Source: Diphasiastrum complanatum
Taxonomy: Eukaryota > Streptophyta > Lycopodiopsida > Lycopodiales > Lycopodiaceae
Assembly: GCA_029204225.1 (NCBI GenBank)
Contig: CM055097.1
Location: 52,694,592 to 52,758,591 of the forward strand
Direction: 5' to 3'
Length of the DNA stretch: 64,000 nucleotides
Within the stretch, counting starts at the first letter, position 1, and the number at the start of each line of letters is the position of its first letter. Below, in pieces: positions 35,701 to 44,600 of this stretch. The translations under genes were made by a program, and so were the position numbers. The notes under the pieces were generated by a model. That model saw only the letters and a program-made list of their open reading frames with translations, was not told the DNA's origin and did no database searches.

Positions 35701-38700
35701 TGCCAAGTATTGTGGATTTGCAAGAGATCTTGGTGAATGAGAAGTATAGGCTTCAATCAAGAGGAGGTGGATCTACATCGACATCTCATTATGAAGAGGA
35801 GGCTATGTTCATCAAAGGCAAGTTCAAGGGAAAAGGAAAAGGCAAGTGGTCTAAAGGGCAAGATCAAGGTGAGACTTCCTCTTTTGGCAAAAAGTAAGAT
35901 AAGTCTAAGTTGAAATGCTTTTATTGTGGAATGAAAGGGCATTTTGCAAATGAATGTTTGAAGAAGCAAAGAGATGAAGGTAGCAAGCAAATCAACTTTA
36001 CTACTAATGATGAGGATCTAGGTGGTGATGATTCTCTTTTGATGTGTTCTTCAAGTCCAATATCAAGTGAAGGTGACAAAGATTCATGGTGGATTGATAG
36101 TGGAGCTAGTTCACAAGGAGTTCTTTACTTCTTTGGTCACTTATGATGGAGCCAAAAAAGCAATTCACATGGCCAATGGTGGTGAGTATGTGATTGAAGG
36201 TATTGGTTCAATTCCTATTTGTCTCTCTACTAATAGGAAATCAAGACTTGATGGTGTTCTTTACATTCCTTCACTTTCAAAGAATTTGCTAAGTGTTGGT
36301 CAAATGATAGAGAAAGATGCATGGTAAAATTTGGTGGTGATGCTTGTTTCATTACAAAGTAATAAATCTTGGTTGCTAGGGGCAATAGACAAGGTAAACT
36401 TTTCAAGCTTGATGCTTTTGTTATGGCTAACAAAAAGGATGGAATGGAAAAGGAGATTGGTCTCAACTTTCCAAAGTTCCCTTTTAGCATCAATAAGATT
36501 GGTGAATCTTATGCAAAGTCTAAAAAGCTTTCTTATGCTAGATCTAGGTCAAGATTTAATTTGGTTCTTGGAGATGTTCATCTTTGTGCTAACTTGGCTA
36601 GTCTTTGATGGTGTTTCAATGGTTCTTCATGGCAAGTGCAAGTATGCAAAAGGTAAGGAAAGAGCTAACTTCATCAATAGAAGTGAAGGTTCTTCCTTGG
36701 AAAAGATTGTTGCTAATGATTTCTTTGATCATATGGAAAAGGATGTTGCTAGGTGCATGCATGAAGGAGGTGGTTCTTCTACATTCTTTTGTGATGAGTC
36801 CATGAAATTCATTTTTGCAGCAAGTGGAGTCACATGTCTTCATAAAGAGAGTAGATCAAATGGTTCTATCAAGAGACTTGGTGAGGGAGATAGTCACAAG
36901 TCAAAAAGAAGAAAAGTATGTGAAAAGTTCAAAGTAGGATGTACTTTGAATGATGTCATTGTGAATGATAGTGAGGAAGAATCATTATCATATGAGTCAT
37001 TACCTAAAACATTGAGTAGCAGTTCTTGTTTGAAAAAAGAGAGTACTTCAATCATCCTTATGTTGAAGGTACTAATCATTTTTTTCATGGCTTCTAATGT
37101 ATTTGAGGTTTTTACTTCTTATGATGCAATCATTAAGAGGGAGTCTTATGAAGGAAAAAGCAATGGAAGATTGGTTATTGGGAAGATCCAAGGCATGGAT
37201 CTCACATCTCTTCATCAACTCAAAGGATTCTATGATTGTGAATTGATCACTCATGATCGAGATGGCAAAAAGGTTGGTTGGAGAAGACTACATGGAGCAA
37301 ATCAGGGCAATTTCTTCAAGGCAAGAGAGATCTCATTGGTGAGCTTATTGAGGTTTGTTATGGACTCAAAAAGGCTGGATTTATTAGGTTTGATACTCAT
37401 CTTCACCTACTCTACTTCATGTTGGATGGAAAGTTTGGAATCTATCTTTTGATTTATGATGGTGACATTGGTGACATTGTTTTCACTAACCTTTGTGAAA
37501 ATTCGAGATCAAGCATTGATGAGATCTTGTTGGATCTAGATCATATGTTTGAGAGGGAGTATTTCCAGAGGTTCAGGTCTGAAGATATTCATATCTTTGA
37601 TATCTTTGATGATCAAGAGAAAGGTAAGCAAGTGGAAGCGACTCACTTTGCTTTACTCACATGTTTTGGAAAATCTTCTTGTGTAGATGATGCTATGCAA
37701 GTGGGTATTGGTTCTCATGGTTTTCATACTGGAAAAGCAAGTAATGGATCTGGAAAACAAAGTTTGTTCAATGACTTTGATGGTCAAGAGGAAGATCAAG
37801 AGGTTGGTCTCAAAGGGCTTCAACAACACAAAAGGAAAGGTGGCAATTTGGAACTAGTCAAGAGCATCAAAGGAAGGTTATTTGGCAAAGATGTTATGGA
37901 TCTGTTTTTGCAACTTATTGAAGACTCAAGTAAGGTCAAAGGAGCAGCAAGGAAGTGTTGTTCAAGTTTACTCTACTTGTTCTATCTCATGTTTGAGCTA
38001 TTTCATGTGGATGTGTGCAAATTGTCAAGATATGGACAAACTAGCTACATTGTCTTGCAATATCTTATTGTTGGAGTTGTACTAGCATTTTTGGCTGGTT
38101 TTGCTGATGAAAATGAAGCTATTGGAGGTTCATTATGTCCCTCATTCATGGGCAAGTCATCAAGTGTTGATGATATCTTGTGGCAAGATGGAGATGGAGG
38201 CTCATTCATGGAGTTTATGGTGGAGACATCTCAAGAAAGGACAAAGTTGGGGGAGACAAGCAAGCAAATGGTCATCACTCACATTTATTGTTTGGTTGTA
38301 GTAATTTTTCAGAGAGTTCAAAGTTTGAAGCATGGAGGAATCATTTCATTTGCATTCTATTTGGTTCTTCATGTTCTAGTTATATCTTGATGTGTAAAAT
38401 TGATGTAAGAAATAGTGAAGCATCCAATTTGGACACTATTCTCTATATCAATTATGGAAACTACTTTAGAACATTAGAAAGGAGATCTATACTTAGAATG
38501 GAGATCATTCTAAAGTTGAATCAAAGTTCTATTGTCAAAACAATGCCAAAACTAGTTGAAGAGGGAGTGTGAGAGATTTCAACTAGTTTAGTCATATTTT
38601 GGTAAATTGTTAATAAAAGGCCAAAACTCATTTTAGACTTAGAGATAAACTTTTTAAAGTTATATTAGTTTAAAATACATCCAATAAACACTTTTTGAAA

Positions 38701-40521
38701 GTGTGAGAAAGTTGATAGTCGAGCTTGAGAGAGATTCAAATTTGAACTTTGGGTACATTGAATCTAGACCCAAAAATAGTAGGGTTTACATTTTGGAGGG
38801 AAAGCCAAGTGGCCAAATAGGGTTTGGAAATTCTATATAAGGATGTAACTCGTGGAGAGACACATCTTCTCTCTTCTCTCTCTCATTTCATCATTATACA
38901 TGGTTCTCTTCGGGTTCTACTACTCATTGGTGCACTCTCATGATGTTATCTTGCAATTCTATGTGTAGAATGATCATTTATTGCTATTTTCGGTTCCACA
39001 CATGTGAAATACAGTAGGGTACTGTAATTGTACGGACAGCAAACATATTTTATGTTTTGGTTCATGTTTGATCAGTATCTCTTAGAGTTTGCATCTCATT
39101 TTGTATGTAGATGCTGTTTTTTTTACATTGGCAGGATTGTTGGTTTGCTCCTTATTGTAACCAAAGATCAGGGACATGGATTGGACCTTGAATGATCTGA
39201 AATCCTTCACAGTAAGTACATTTTTTATTTTGCCAAGATCGCTTATCTACCCTAGTAACGATTCTATTTGACTTTTTTTTCAAGAAAAAATTGTTCAATT
39301 TTTGTACAGTAGTGTTCAGTATGTACGCGATAGGTGATGTGATCTAACTAATTGGATATTCATTCTTTTTGCCTTATTGATTCATTTGAAATTCCATAAT
39401 TAAAAACATTGGGTCCAACAATTGTTATTTTGTCACTTGGGACCTTTAAGTCATAAAGCCACCCTTCTAGTCATGGACCTAGTGTACGGCACAGGTAGCA
39501 TGGAGATTTGTGCCCTAACTCTAAGATAACCGTTCTAGAAATCTAAAGGGGAAAATTAGTACAAGTAAGATAGTTCTCTTGTCATTTGGGAGTTCATTGA
39601 CTTGAGACATGGGAGCCCTTGTAGGAGACCCTGTAGGCAGTTATCCTTTAAAGGACCTGCTATTTAGCTTATGTTCAGTTCATCGATGATTGCATTGCGA
39701 TCGTAGTTGAAGATAAAGCTACAATATGTACTTCCCACTATTCTGCTCTATGCATGCTCTAGTCTTAAATACTTTGATACTTCCTACAAAATTTGGTACA
39801 TTTGGATGTACCGACTGGGAAAGGAAATATGCAACAGAACTCTTTGTACAAATGGAAACTCTCAATGCTCGCTATACACACCATCAATCGTTATGTGTAA
39901 TAACAAGAATACTGCTTTGTCTATAATGTAACCCAAAAAGATCCAACAACCTTTGAAACTGATGCTGAAATTGCCTTATATTTTCTTAAATGCAGATCTA
40001 ACAGAAATTTGTTTGTTTAGCATAACAGATTTGGATAATCGAGTACTCATCGAGTTAAATATCCTGCAACAGCTTATGTGGCATGTAGGCCCTTTTCCAG
40101 TCAGGAAATCAGCCAAGGTCAAAACCCATTAATAAAGCAGAAACATATTAAGGAATACTGCAAAGCTACACTATGCTATAATAAAGCTAGGAAAGCATGC
40201 ATGACCAACCGGCCACCATTCATGTAGCCGCAGCCCTGTTGCTACATACCTCCATGATCAGCATGTTCAAAATCATTTTGAGTGTACAAACTCAGCAATA
40301 CTAATTCAAGTATTAAAGCTGTAAAGTATGTAGCATAGAGCTTCAAACTTCCAAGTGCAATCATCCGTTTCCAGAATGCCAAAGCCAGAAATTACCTGAA
40401 TAAACCTAAACAAGACCAAAACCTTGTCAAGAATTCCCTCCAGTTCCTCCTCAGATGTCCCTTTGTTGCCTGCTCTCAGTTTTCCATCAATGAACTTAGC
40501 AATGAACTCTGCTGGACGATT
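20259..40521 (-). CDS. CUL4: CULLIN 4, C-terminal 358 residues in 11 exons (5' exons not visible)
   Basis: Minus-strand host gene for the scaffold subunit of CRL4 (DDB1-CUL4-RBX1) ubiquitin ligases, which act in light signalling, DNA repair and chromatin control in the plant nucleus. Exons: 40396..40521, 26017..26118, 25842..25895, 21974..22080, 21811..21871, 21561..21692, 21285..21422, 21031..21111, 20782..20862, 20469..20549, 20259..20372. Together they are 1,077 bases: 358 codons plus stop. Diagnostic stretches are [86 protein letters not shown] and QIYNYLA-stop. The cullin homology region that binds RBX1 and the C-terminal neddylation domain are complete; the NEDD8 acceptor is the Lys of IVRIMK (20520..20522). 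All introns are GT-AG. Intron 1 as seen is 14,277 bp, another is 3,761 bp, the rest 96-232 bp. The N-terminal half that binds DDB1 is not in the window. Plant CUL4, rather than CUL1 or CUL3, is judged from remembered family sequence. Confidence 0.95.
20469..20549 (-). CDS. CUL4: CUL4 exon with NEDD8 acceptor lysine (27 aa)
   Basis: [17 protein letters not shown] ... LITELFQQ. The lysine of RIMK, codon AAG at 20520..20522, is the residue modified by NEDD8 in cullins. Confidence 0.95.
20782..20862 (-). CDS. CUL4: CUL4 exon (27 aa)
   Basis: [27 protein letters not shown]: the near-invariant plant CUL4 segment before the neddylation domain. Confidence 0.95.
21031..21111 (-). CDS. CUL4: CUL4 exon (27 aa)
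   Basis: [19 protein letters not shown] ... LFRIK, with AACAG acceptor and GTATGT donor. Confidence 0.95.
21285..21422 (-). CDS. CUL4: CUL4 exon (46 aa)
   Basis: [15 protein letters not shown] ... [17 protein letters not shown] ... VLHK. This is the conserved winged-helix segment of the cullin C-terminal region. Confidence 0.95.
21561..21692 (-). CDS. CUL4: CUL4 exon (44 aa)
   Basis: [20 protein letters not shown] ... [10 protein letters not shown], with TGTAG acceptor and GTTTTA donor. Confidence 0.95.
21811..21871 (-). CDS. CUL4: CUL4 exon (1 nt plus 20 aa)
   Basis: Completes the split Gly, then [20 protein letters not shown]. The acceptor CATGAAG is not pyrimidine-rich. Elsewhere in plants the stretch reads HELNVYQ, so ESNIYQ is a small deviation. 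Confidence 0.92.
21974..22080 (-). CDS. CUL4: CUL4 exon (35 aa plus 2 nt)
   Basis: [20 protein letters not shown] ... EMNVHVLTT plus GG. Ends in phase 2; the Gly codon is completed in the next exon. Confidence 0.95.
23012..23041. repeat. poly-G tract in CUL4 intron
   Basis: About 30 consecutive G broken by a single A, in the 3.8-kb intron. Confidence 0.9.
24067..24550. mobile_element. candidate TIR element T1, GGGAAAC/GTTTCCC words
   Basis: The left part repeats GGGAAAC and GTTTCCC at least six times between 24110 and 24205; the right part has CGTTTCCCC near 24505. The right end reads ...CCAAAACTATG, whose complement CATAG matches the other elements. The left end has only ATAG. CTTCTTA (24060..24066) recurs at 24551..24557 as a 7-of-8 target duplication. 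Weaker than T2, T4 and T7. Confidence 0.5.
25842..25895 (-). CDS. CUL4: CUL4 exon (18 aa)
   Basis: [18 protein letters not shown], flanked by TGCAG acceptor and GTATCA donor, phase 0 at both ends. Confidence 0.95.
26017..26118 (-). CDS. CUL4: CUL4 exon (34 aa)
   Basis: [11 protein letters not shown] ... [13 protein letters not shown]. Flanked by CTGCAG acceptor and GTACTA donor, phase 0 at both ends. Confidence 0.95.
26174..26459. mobile_element. TIR element T2 (286 bp), GTTCCGGAAC words, 8-bp target duplication
   Basis: The ends are inverted repeats: left CTTAGTTGCCCGTTCCG, right (complement) CTTAGAAGCCCGTTCCG, 15 of 17 matching. Both sides are flanked by GTCCTAGG (26166..26173 and 26460..26467), a perfect 8-bp direct repeat. 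Both subterminal regions repeat CGTTCCGGAACG and variants. The interior is a TA/TG microsatellite plus AT-rich sequence with no coding capacity. 8-bp duplications are typical of hAT transposons, so this looks like a hAT-type MITE; the superfamily is inferred. Confidence 0.85.
26240..26309. repeat. (TA)n(TG)n microsatellite inside T2
   Basis: About 25 TA units followed by 9 TG units. Confidence 0.95.
26740..26906. mobile_element. left end of TIR element T3, GTTCCGGAAC words
   Basis: Starts CATAGAAGCACAAAGTTCCGG, close to the T2 terminus CTTAGAAGCCCG, and repeats GTTCCGGAAC/GGTTCCG words to about 26830. T4 is inserted at 26907, and I could not find the right end of T3 beyond it. Confidence 0.5.
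26907..27664. mobile_element. TIR element T4 (758 bp), CGATTC/GAATCG words, 8-bp target duplication
   Basis: Perfect 10-bp terminal inverted repeats CATAGTTGCA ... TGCAACTATG and a perfect 8-bp direct repeat ATTTAGGG on each side (26899..26906 and 27665..27672). Both subterminal regions are dense in CGATTC/GAATCG words that pair with one another (26917..26980 left, 27598..27654 right). The interior includes a GC-rich block near 27218-27290 (GGGGGGCGCTGCCCCCCC). It has no transposase, so it is non-autonomous. Confidence 0.88.
27673..29639. other. intronic sequence without a recognisable gene
   Basis: An open frame at 29152..29496 has no motif I can name; from its position it could be a decayed gypsy gag. 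TTGGTACCAAAGG near 28847 is a weak primer-site candidate for the gypsy remnant that follows. Nothing else is seen. Confidence 0.4.
29640..31310 (+). pseudogene. decayed gypsy RT/RNase H, split by T5
   Basis: Plus-strand Ty3-gypsy pol remnant. Before 29906 it has the RT lead-in [10 protein letters not shown] and [11 protein letters not shown]; after 30670 it resumes with [19 protein letters not shown] and a degenerate YLDD (FINGILTY). RNase H lies near 31055-31300 ([52 protein letters not shown]). RT has an internal deletion and many stops. TIR element T5 sits exactly in the NAP-x-TF motif. Confidence 0.8.
29907..30669. mobile_element. TIR element T5 (763 bp) inserted in a gypsy RT
   Basis: The left end is CATAGATGTGTCACGTTCCGG; the right-end complement is CTATGTTGCATT, so the termini are diverged. 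The flanks GCCCCAAC (29899..29906) and GCCCTAGC (30670..30677) match at 6 of 8 and form the codons of the conserved RT motif NAPATF on both sides, which supports an 8-bp target duplication. GTTCCGGAAC-type words lie at the left end only. Confidence 0.7.
31418..31462. repeat. poly-C followed by (CT)n
   Basis: A run of about 22 C passes into about 11 CT units. Confidence 0.95.
31721..32078. repeat. CA/TACACA-rich low-complexity array
   Basis: About 360 bp of (CA)n interspersed with ACATACACA-type words. Open frames of repeated Cys-Val and Thr-His residues here are an artefact of the repeat. Confidence 0.9.
32079..32454. mobile_element. candidate TIR element T6 (about 376 bp), ACGCGTTTCT words
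   Basis: The left end is CATAGATGCCCAGAATCGCG; the right-end complement is CATAATTGCCA. The left subterminal region repeats ACGCGTTTCT and AGAAACGCG. The interior (32170-32335) is homologous in inverse orientation to T4 at about 27400-27590, sharing TTTGACCATTG..CCC and the CAGCCAT..GCTATTT segment, and has a GGGGGGCGGTAGCCCCCC hairpin. It interrupts a minus-strand gypsy integrase at the right. No target duplication is evident; the left flank is microsatellite. Confidence 0.55.
32672..32717. repeat. poly-T and (GT)n microsatellite
   Basis: 19 T followed by about 13 GT units, inside gypsy K. Confidence 0.95.
32762..33079. mobile_element. TIR element T7 (318 bp), CGTTTGCAAACG words
   Basis: The terminal inverted repeats CATAGTCACCAACAAA and, at the right end (complement), CATAGTTACCAACAAA match at 15 of 16. 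The left subterminal region has ACGTTTGCAAACGCGTTTGC. The flanks GGAGAGTA (32754..32761) and GGAGAATG (33080..33087) match at 6 of 8 as complements TACTCTCC/CATTCTCC, consistent with an old 8-bp target duplication. It is inserted in gypsy K and has no coding capacity. Confidence 0.75.
34093..34746 (+). mobile_element. 5' LTR of element C
   Basis: Starts TGTGAGAGATTTCAAC and ends AAATCCTTCACA. A TATA box (TATAAAA) lies at 34369..34375, about 70 bases upstream of a CT-rich start-like region. Confidence 0.9.
34369..34375 (+). promoter_or_regulatory. TATA box of the element C 5' LTR
   Basis: TATAAAA in the context CTCTATAAAAGGATG. The 3' LTR has CTATATAAGG at the same place. Confidence 0.65.
34747..34760 (+). 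other. primer-binding site of element C
   Basis: TGGTATCAAAGCTC directly after the LTR, one base different from the initiator-Met complement TGGTATCAGAGC. Confidence 0.85.
35184..36330 (+). pseudogene. copia element C gag and protease remnant
   Basis: Gag begins at ATG 35184 ([19 protein letters not shown]) and has the UBN2-type domain to about residue 200, then a basic stretch ([15 protein letters not shown]). An in-frame TAA at 35895..35897 interrupts it just before the zinc knuckle [14 protein letters not shown]. The protease motif WWIDSGASS follows near 36085. The frame then shifts by +1 near 36110 with loss of the residues after GASS, and continues to [12 protein letters not shown]. Gag would still give a particle protein without the knuckle. 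Confidence 0.9.
36331..38390 (+). pseudogene. pol-replacing region of element C: two long open frames without catalytic motifs
   Basis: Two overlapping frames of about 370 residues each (36331..37452 and 37278..38390) occupy the place of pol. Faint copia traces keep the normal order: [36 protein letters not shown] at the pre-integrase border, [17 protein letters not shown] resembling the integrase end, and VCYGLKKA ... [11 protein letters not shown] ... [17 protein letters not shown] resembling RT around YVDD. No intact integrase D-D-E, RT YVDD or RNase H site is present. The lack of stops over such lengths in a decayed pol is unusual. It may be a non-autonomous lineage or a fresh recombinant. 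Confidence 0.6.
38568..39211 (+). mobile_element. 3' LTR of element C
   Basis: 644 bp from TGTGAGAGATTTC to CCTTCACA, preceded by the purine-rich GAAGAGGGAG. The target duplication GTAAG follows at 39212..39216. Confidence 0.9.
39217..40395. other. remaining CUL4 intron sequence
   Basis: AT-rich, with no element or coding signal recognised, between element C and the exon donor at 40395. Confidence 0.6.
40396..40521 (-). CDS. CUL4: CUL4 exon, first visible (42 aa)
   Basis: Begins after acceptor GGTTGCAG with AATCGTCCAGCA (NRPA) and ends LVLFRFIQ before donor GTAATT. It carries [20 protein letters not shown] of the cullin homology region. Both ends are phase 0. I found no exon upstream within 23 kb. 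Confidence 0.95.
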
Positions 40522-41360
40522 CTGCAACCAAAAAGCATAGTGATCTCTAAGTTAGAATCAAGATAGCACCCCAGCTTGTCCAAAAGGATAAAGATTCAAT
40601 TCTTGTTGCACTAACTTCAATAAACTCCATCTTTTGGACAGATTCAATCAAGGAAACTATGGCCCTAACTTCAATCAACTCCATCATTTACAGGAAAGAC
40701 ATGTTAACAGTTTTTATGTCATTGACGGCCAAACATAGATAGAGGTCATGTGTTCAGTGTCACATTCCTGCAGTAGCACACTCAGAATATTTTCTACTTC
40801 CAGAAAACAGCCTTTCTAGATCTGGCATCACTATACAGCACAGTTATGAAGATACTATTCACATACATCAAGCATTGAACACAACCACATTTAAGTCATC
40901 AACCACAATAATGCATTAATACTTTCTTGCTCATGTAATACCACGTCGTAAGATGAACACAATTGCTTCCAAAAATTGCTCTCATAAACACACGGGGGAA
41001 AACAAGCGGGAGGACCCCAACCCTCCCTCTCCATGGGGATAGAGTAGTTGAAATGGTACGACAATCGCATTGTAGTGGGAGTTTCCCCCTTCCAAATTGG
41101 TCTAGAAATCTTGAAACGGCCACGCTGTCGCATATCATGGCATTTACCAACTCCTTACGATACTAAAAAAATATGCTAGCATCCTTTTATTCGTACATGT
41201 GAGTGACAATAGCTTGAAGGATCTAATTGTTGTTCTTAGTGAAATGAGAGGGGATGGTAATAGATTTTATGGAACTTGGAAGACTACAAGGTTGCATCGA
41301 ACCGCGGTTCGAACCAACTGATGGGAAAAAAGTCCCGATTCAAAGGCTGTTTGCGCCCAG
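40522..41360. other. sequence upstream of the first visible CUL4 exon
   Basis: No further cullin exon was found on the minus strand. Overlapping open frames near 40891..41150 have no family I recognise. A palindromic GAACCGCGGTTCGAACC lies near 41300. Confidence 0.5.
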
Positions 41361-41403
41361 AAGAGAGAGAGAGAGAATTAGAATTAGAATTATTATTATT
41401 AAC

Positions 41404-41432
41404 GTCTTTTGGTGCCCAGGGGCACATAAGAC
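41404..41432 (-). other. LINE 1 3'-terminal hairpin
   Basis: GTCTT..GTGCCC AG GGGCAC..AAGAC: a nested stem at the 3' end of the element, just before the repeat tail. The same hairpin with different bases is at 46348..46377 and 46506..46535. Confidence 0.75.
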
Positions 41433-41613
41433 AAAAGAGAGTACAAAATGTGAGAAGCATTGTCCGCATAAGGACTTATTTACCAATGAAAAGACAGTAA
41501 AACTAAAACTAAAATATCGATCTCTCTGTCTCTAAGAGAAAAAGTATCCAAGCTTGACCACCAGCTGGTGAGGGTACAAAGCAAGAGCTTAACCACCTGC
41601 TCCGCGGAGGAAA

Positions 41614-44600
41614 CTAGCTACGAGCAAGCCGAAAGTAATGAGTGATGGTAGTAGTGGGTCGTGATGTAGGCTGGTGGGAGGCGTATGAAGATCTAGTAGC
41701 ACTGGATCGAGCCGAAACTCTCTGTGTCTTCGATCTTCGGACGGGGACGTCAAAATCCGCAACCGAAATATCCACTCTGTCTCGCTTCTGGAAGAACTGA
41801 GTAATGTGAGCCTGACTGGAATCCATATCTGAGAACGTAGGTAGAAGTGAAGCTCGTAAAATATACATCTCTCTCAAAAGAAGACCCACACATCTAGCGT
41901 CTGGATACTCGAGGAAGGAGCTCAACGTGAGGGGAATATCTCGGTATAAACAATGGTATCGTCCTCTAATCTCATAGTATACTGGGCAGCGAAAGATGAA
42001 ATGAAACTCATCTTCCACCTCCTGAAGAGAACAGAGCTGACATATCCGCTGCAATCTGGGAGTGTCTGTGTATCTACCTGTCTCGATAGCAAGCTGATGA
42101 GAAGAGACTCGAAGCTGTCCTATACGATATCTCAGACCAAAAGATAGCGTCTGTGTAAGATAAACTGGAAGAATAGGCAAGCCCGAAACGTCCAGCCGTA
42201 AAAGATGTGTGCCATAATAATGTAGCTTGACCCTATCTGGATCAGGATGTGACCATATAGTGCGTATGTAGCTCCGGTAGATCTGCTGTCTGATATAAGC
42301 ATGGGTTCCATTCGGAAGATCAAGTGCGGATAAACCCCAAGTCTGAAGAAGGGCTGAGACACTGCGATACCAAGAGTGCTTGGCTCCCTGATCCGCAATG
42401 GTACAAGATGAAGTGAGAGCAGCAACAATGTATCTGGAGGTATCTAGATCTGATACCCTGTGAAGAAAGGTGATGATCTGAAACATAGCACCAACAACTA
42501 ATGGAGGAGAAGCAAACTCGGCTAGTATGATATCATGTGGTACTGAGGGCTTAGCCCGGATTATCCTACTGAGCATGAGAATCTGGATACGAGTAAGATC
42601 TCTCCATGTATCGCGTGATAAATCAGGGCACCAAGTCTCAGCCGAATATAGCACAACTGGGGAGACAGTAGCAGAAAATAGTAGGCATCTGGTAGCAGGA
42701 TCCTGCACATAATAAGTAGAGCAAAATCTCTCCATATGCACAAGAGCGGTATGCCCCTTGCGGAGCCTGGCGGTGGCTGCTGGTCGAAAAGTGAGTAGCG
42801 GACCAGAAAAAAGAACTCCCAAATAGGTGTAGGAGGTCACGATCTCAATCGGTAGCCCGTCATAATAGAAAATCACATCTCTCATATGCTGTCTGTTGGT
42901 GTTAAACACCATAATCTTAGTCTTCTTAAGGTTAACCGTCAATCCCCAACGCTGGCAAAAGTGATGTAAAGCAGAAAGGTGACTCTGTAAACCAGCTGCA
43001 GAGGATGAGAGGAGAACCACATCATCAGCGTACAAGAGAATGGGGATAATAATGTCTGCTAGGGGACAGCCCTCTCCACCTTCCTCGCGAATAATCCGCT
43101 CGAGGTCATCTATATATAGTGCAAAAAGAGTGGGTGATAAGGGGCAACCCTGCTTCACACCAATGGTAGAATGTATCTGTGAGGACCAGCCACTACCATC
43201 TCTGAAACGTGCCAAGACTCGCTCATATAAAGTAATGATCGCAGCAATAGTATCCTCTGAAAAGCCAAGTGAAGACAGTCTCTGGAAAAGAAGATGTCGT
43301 GGAACAGAGTCAAAAGCTTTGCGAAAATCCACAAAGCAACAGTAAATTCTCTGTTTCCGATGTCGAGCCTCCTCAATAATGCATCTCAAAATGAAGATCT
43401 GGTTTGAAGTAGAATATCCCGGTCTGAAACCAGCTTGACCCATAGCGTGTAAACCCTCAGTTTCAGCAAAAGATCCAGTAACTGTCTGTAGTATAGAGCC
43501 ATATATCTTAGCCAGAGTGTGGCCAATCCTACATTCATGGGATCACCTGCCTTGAGGATGGGGTGAAGGATATTAGTACACCAGGCCGTAGGAAAACCAG
43601 AAGTAACAGCTGTGTTAAAAACATGAGCAATGTAAGGGGAGATGAGATGTGCTACGGGCTTTAGGAAGTCTACACTTAAGGAGTCATAGTCAGTGGCTTT
43701 ATTTAGTTTGGCATGTTTAATGGCGTTTTCAACCATGTCAGGGGTGAAAAGTGAGCAGTGGTCAGGTCTCGGTGAGAGTGAGGTAGGAGGAGAGTCCGTG
43801 GTATATAACTCCGTGGCATACTCGATCCAGGATTCGATGGCTATGGGGGCCAATGTTGAAGAGTGTCTGGTGAAATGTTTCCAGAAAAAAGAGGAGGAGG
43901 GTGAATCTAAAGAGTTGATCATTTTTTGGCAGAGTGATTGTAGGTACTTGATCTTCTTTGTTCTGGTGGTTCTATGATATTCTTTCTGGCATTGTTTGAG
44001 TGTGGCAGGGGAGTGTGACCTGGCATATGTCACATGATTGTGAAGAGAGCGGCATTCTGCATCATACCATCTGTTGTGAACACTTCTGTGAGATGATGTC
44101 GTTTTGGTGGGGAAGGATGAGGAAGCAGCAGCTAAGAGGGATGTAGAGAGAAAAGTGGCTTGCTGGTCAATTGGTGCCATGAACGGGAAGTTAGCGAGTA
44201 GTTGGGATAAGATTGTGGTGTAATTAGTGAATCCAGATTGGGTGAAAGGAATACGTTTATGAGTGGGAAGAGAGCAAGAAACTTGCAAAGAAGAGGTTAT
44301 GTGACCAAGTGAGATGTGTAAGAGTGAGTGATCGGAAATGGTAGGGGGTGTAATGGAGAAATCAGAAATGTGAGAGATCAAAGCAGGTGATCCAATGAAG
44401 TAGTCGACCACACTATGTCCTCCACCATGAGGATAGCATGTATATGCTGATGAGGAAGGCCACTGTGTGAGGCCATTCAAAATGGCAAGAGCGTGTGTCT
44501 CTGCTAGAGTGATCAACTGCTCCCCGAAAGATGTAGCTGGAGTGTCTGCATCCTGTGATACCCGGTCTAGCCCCATATCCAAAGGGTAAAGCCTGAGAAG

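Larger units (their letters stand above)
34093..39211 (+). mobile_element. copia element C, full-length but lacking recognisable pol domains
   Basis: A plus-strand 5,119-bp LTR element. The 5' LTR is 34093..34746, the 3' LTR is 38568..39211, and the target duplication is perfect: GTAAG (34088..34092 and 39212..39216). It has a primer-binding site (34747..), gag and zinc knuckle, a protease remnant, then about 2.2 kb with only faint copia pol traces, and a polypurine tract (38558..38567). The two LTRs differ by an indel of about 10 bp and a modest number of substitutions, so the insertion is fairly recent. It lies in the CUL4 intron in antisense orientation. Confidence 0.92.
26119..40395 (-). 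other. 14.3-kb CUL4 intron packed with transposons
   Basis: The donor is GTAATTTC at 40395 and the acceptor is CTGCAG ending at 26119. Between them lie TIR elements T2-T7, two decayed gypsy elements in opposite orientation, copia element C, and several microsatellites. The next longest intron is 3.8 kb and the others are under 250 bp. Confidence 0.9.

Noticed and set aside
41284-41345. Palindrome GAACCGCGGTTCGAACC as a further TIR element
   Set aside because: No CATAG-type ends or duplication found around it; a single palindrome is not enough.
43040-43345. Plus-strand frames within LINE 1
   Set aside because: Shadows of ORF2, which has full domain support on the minus strand.
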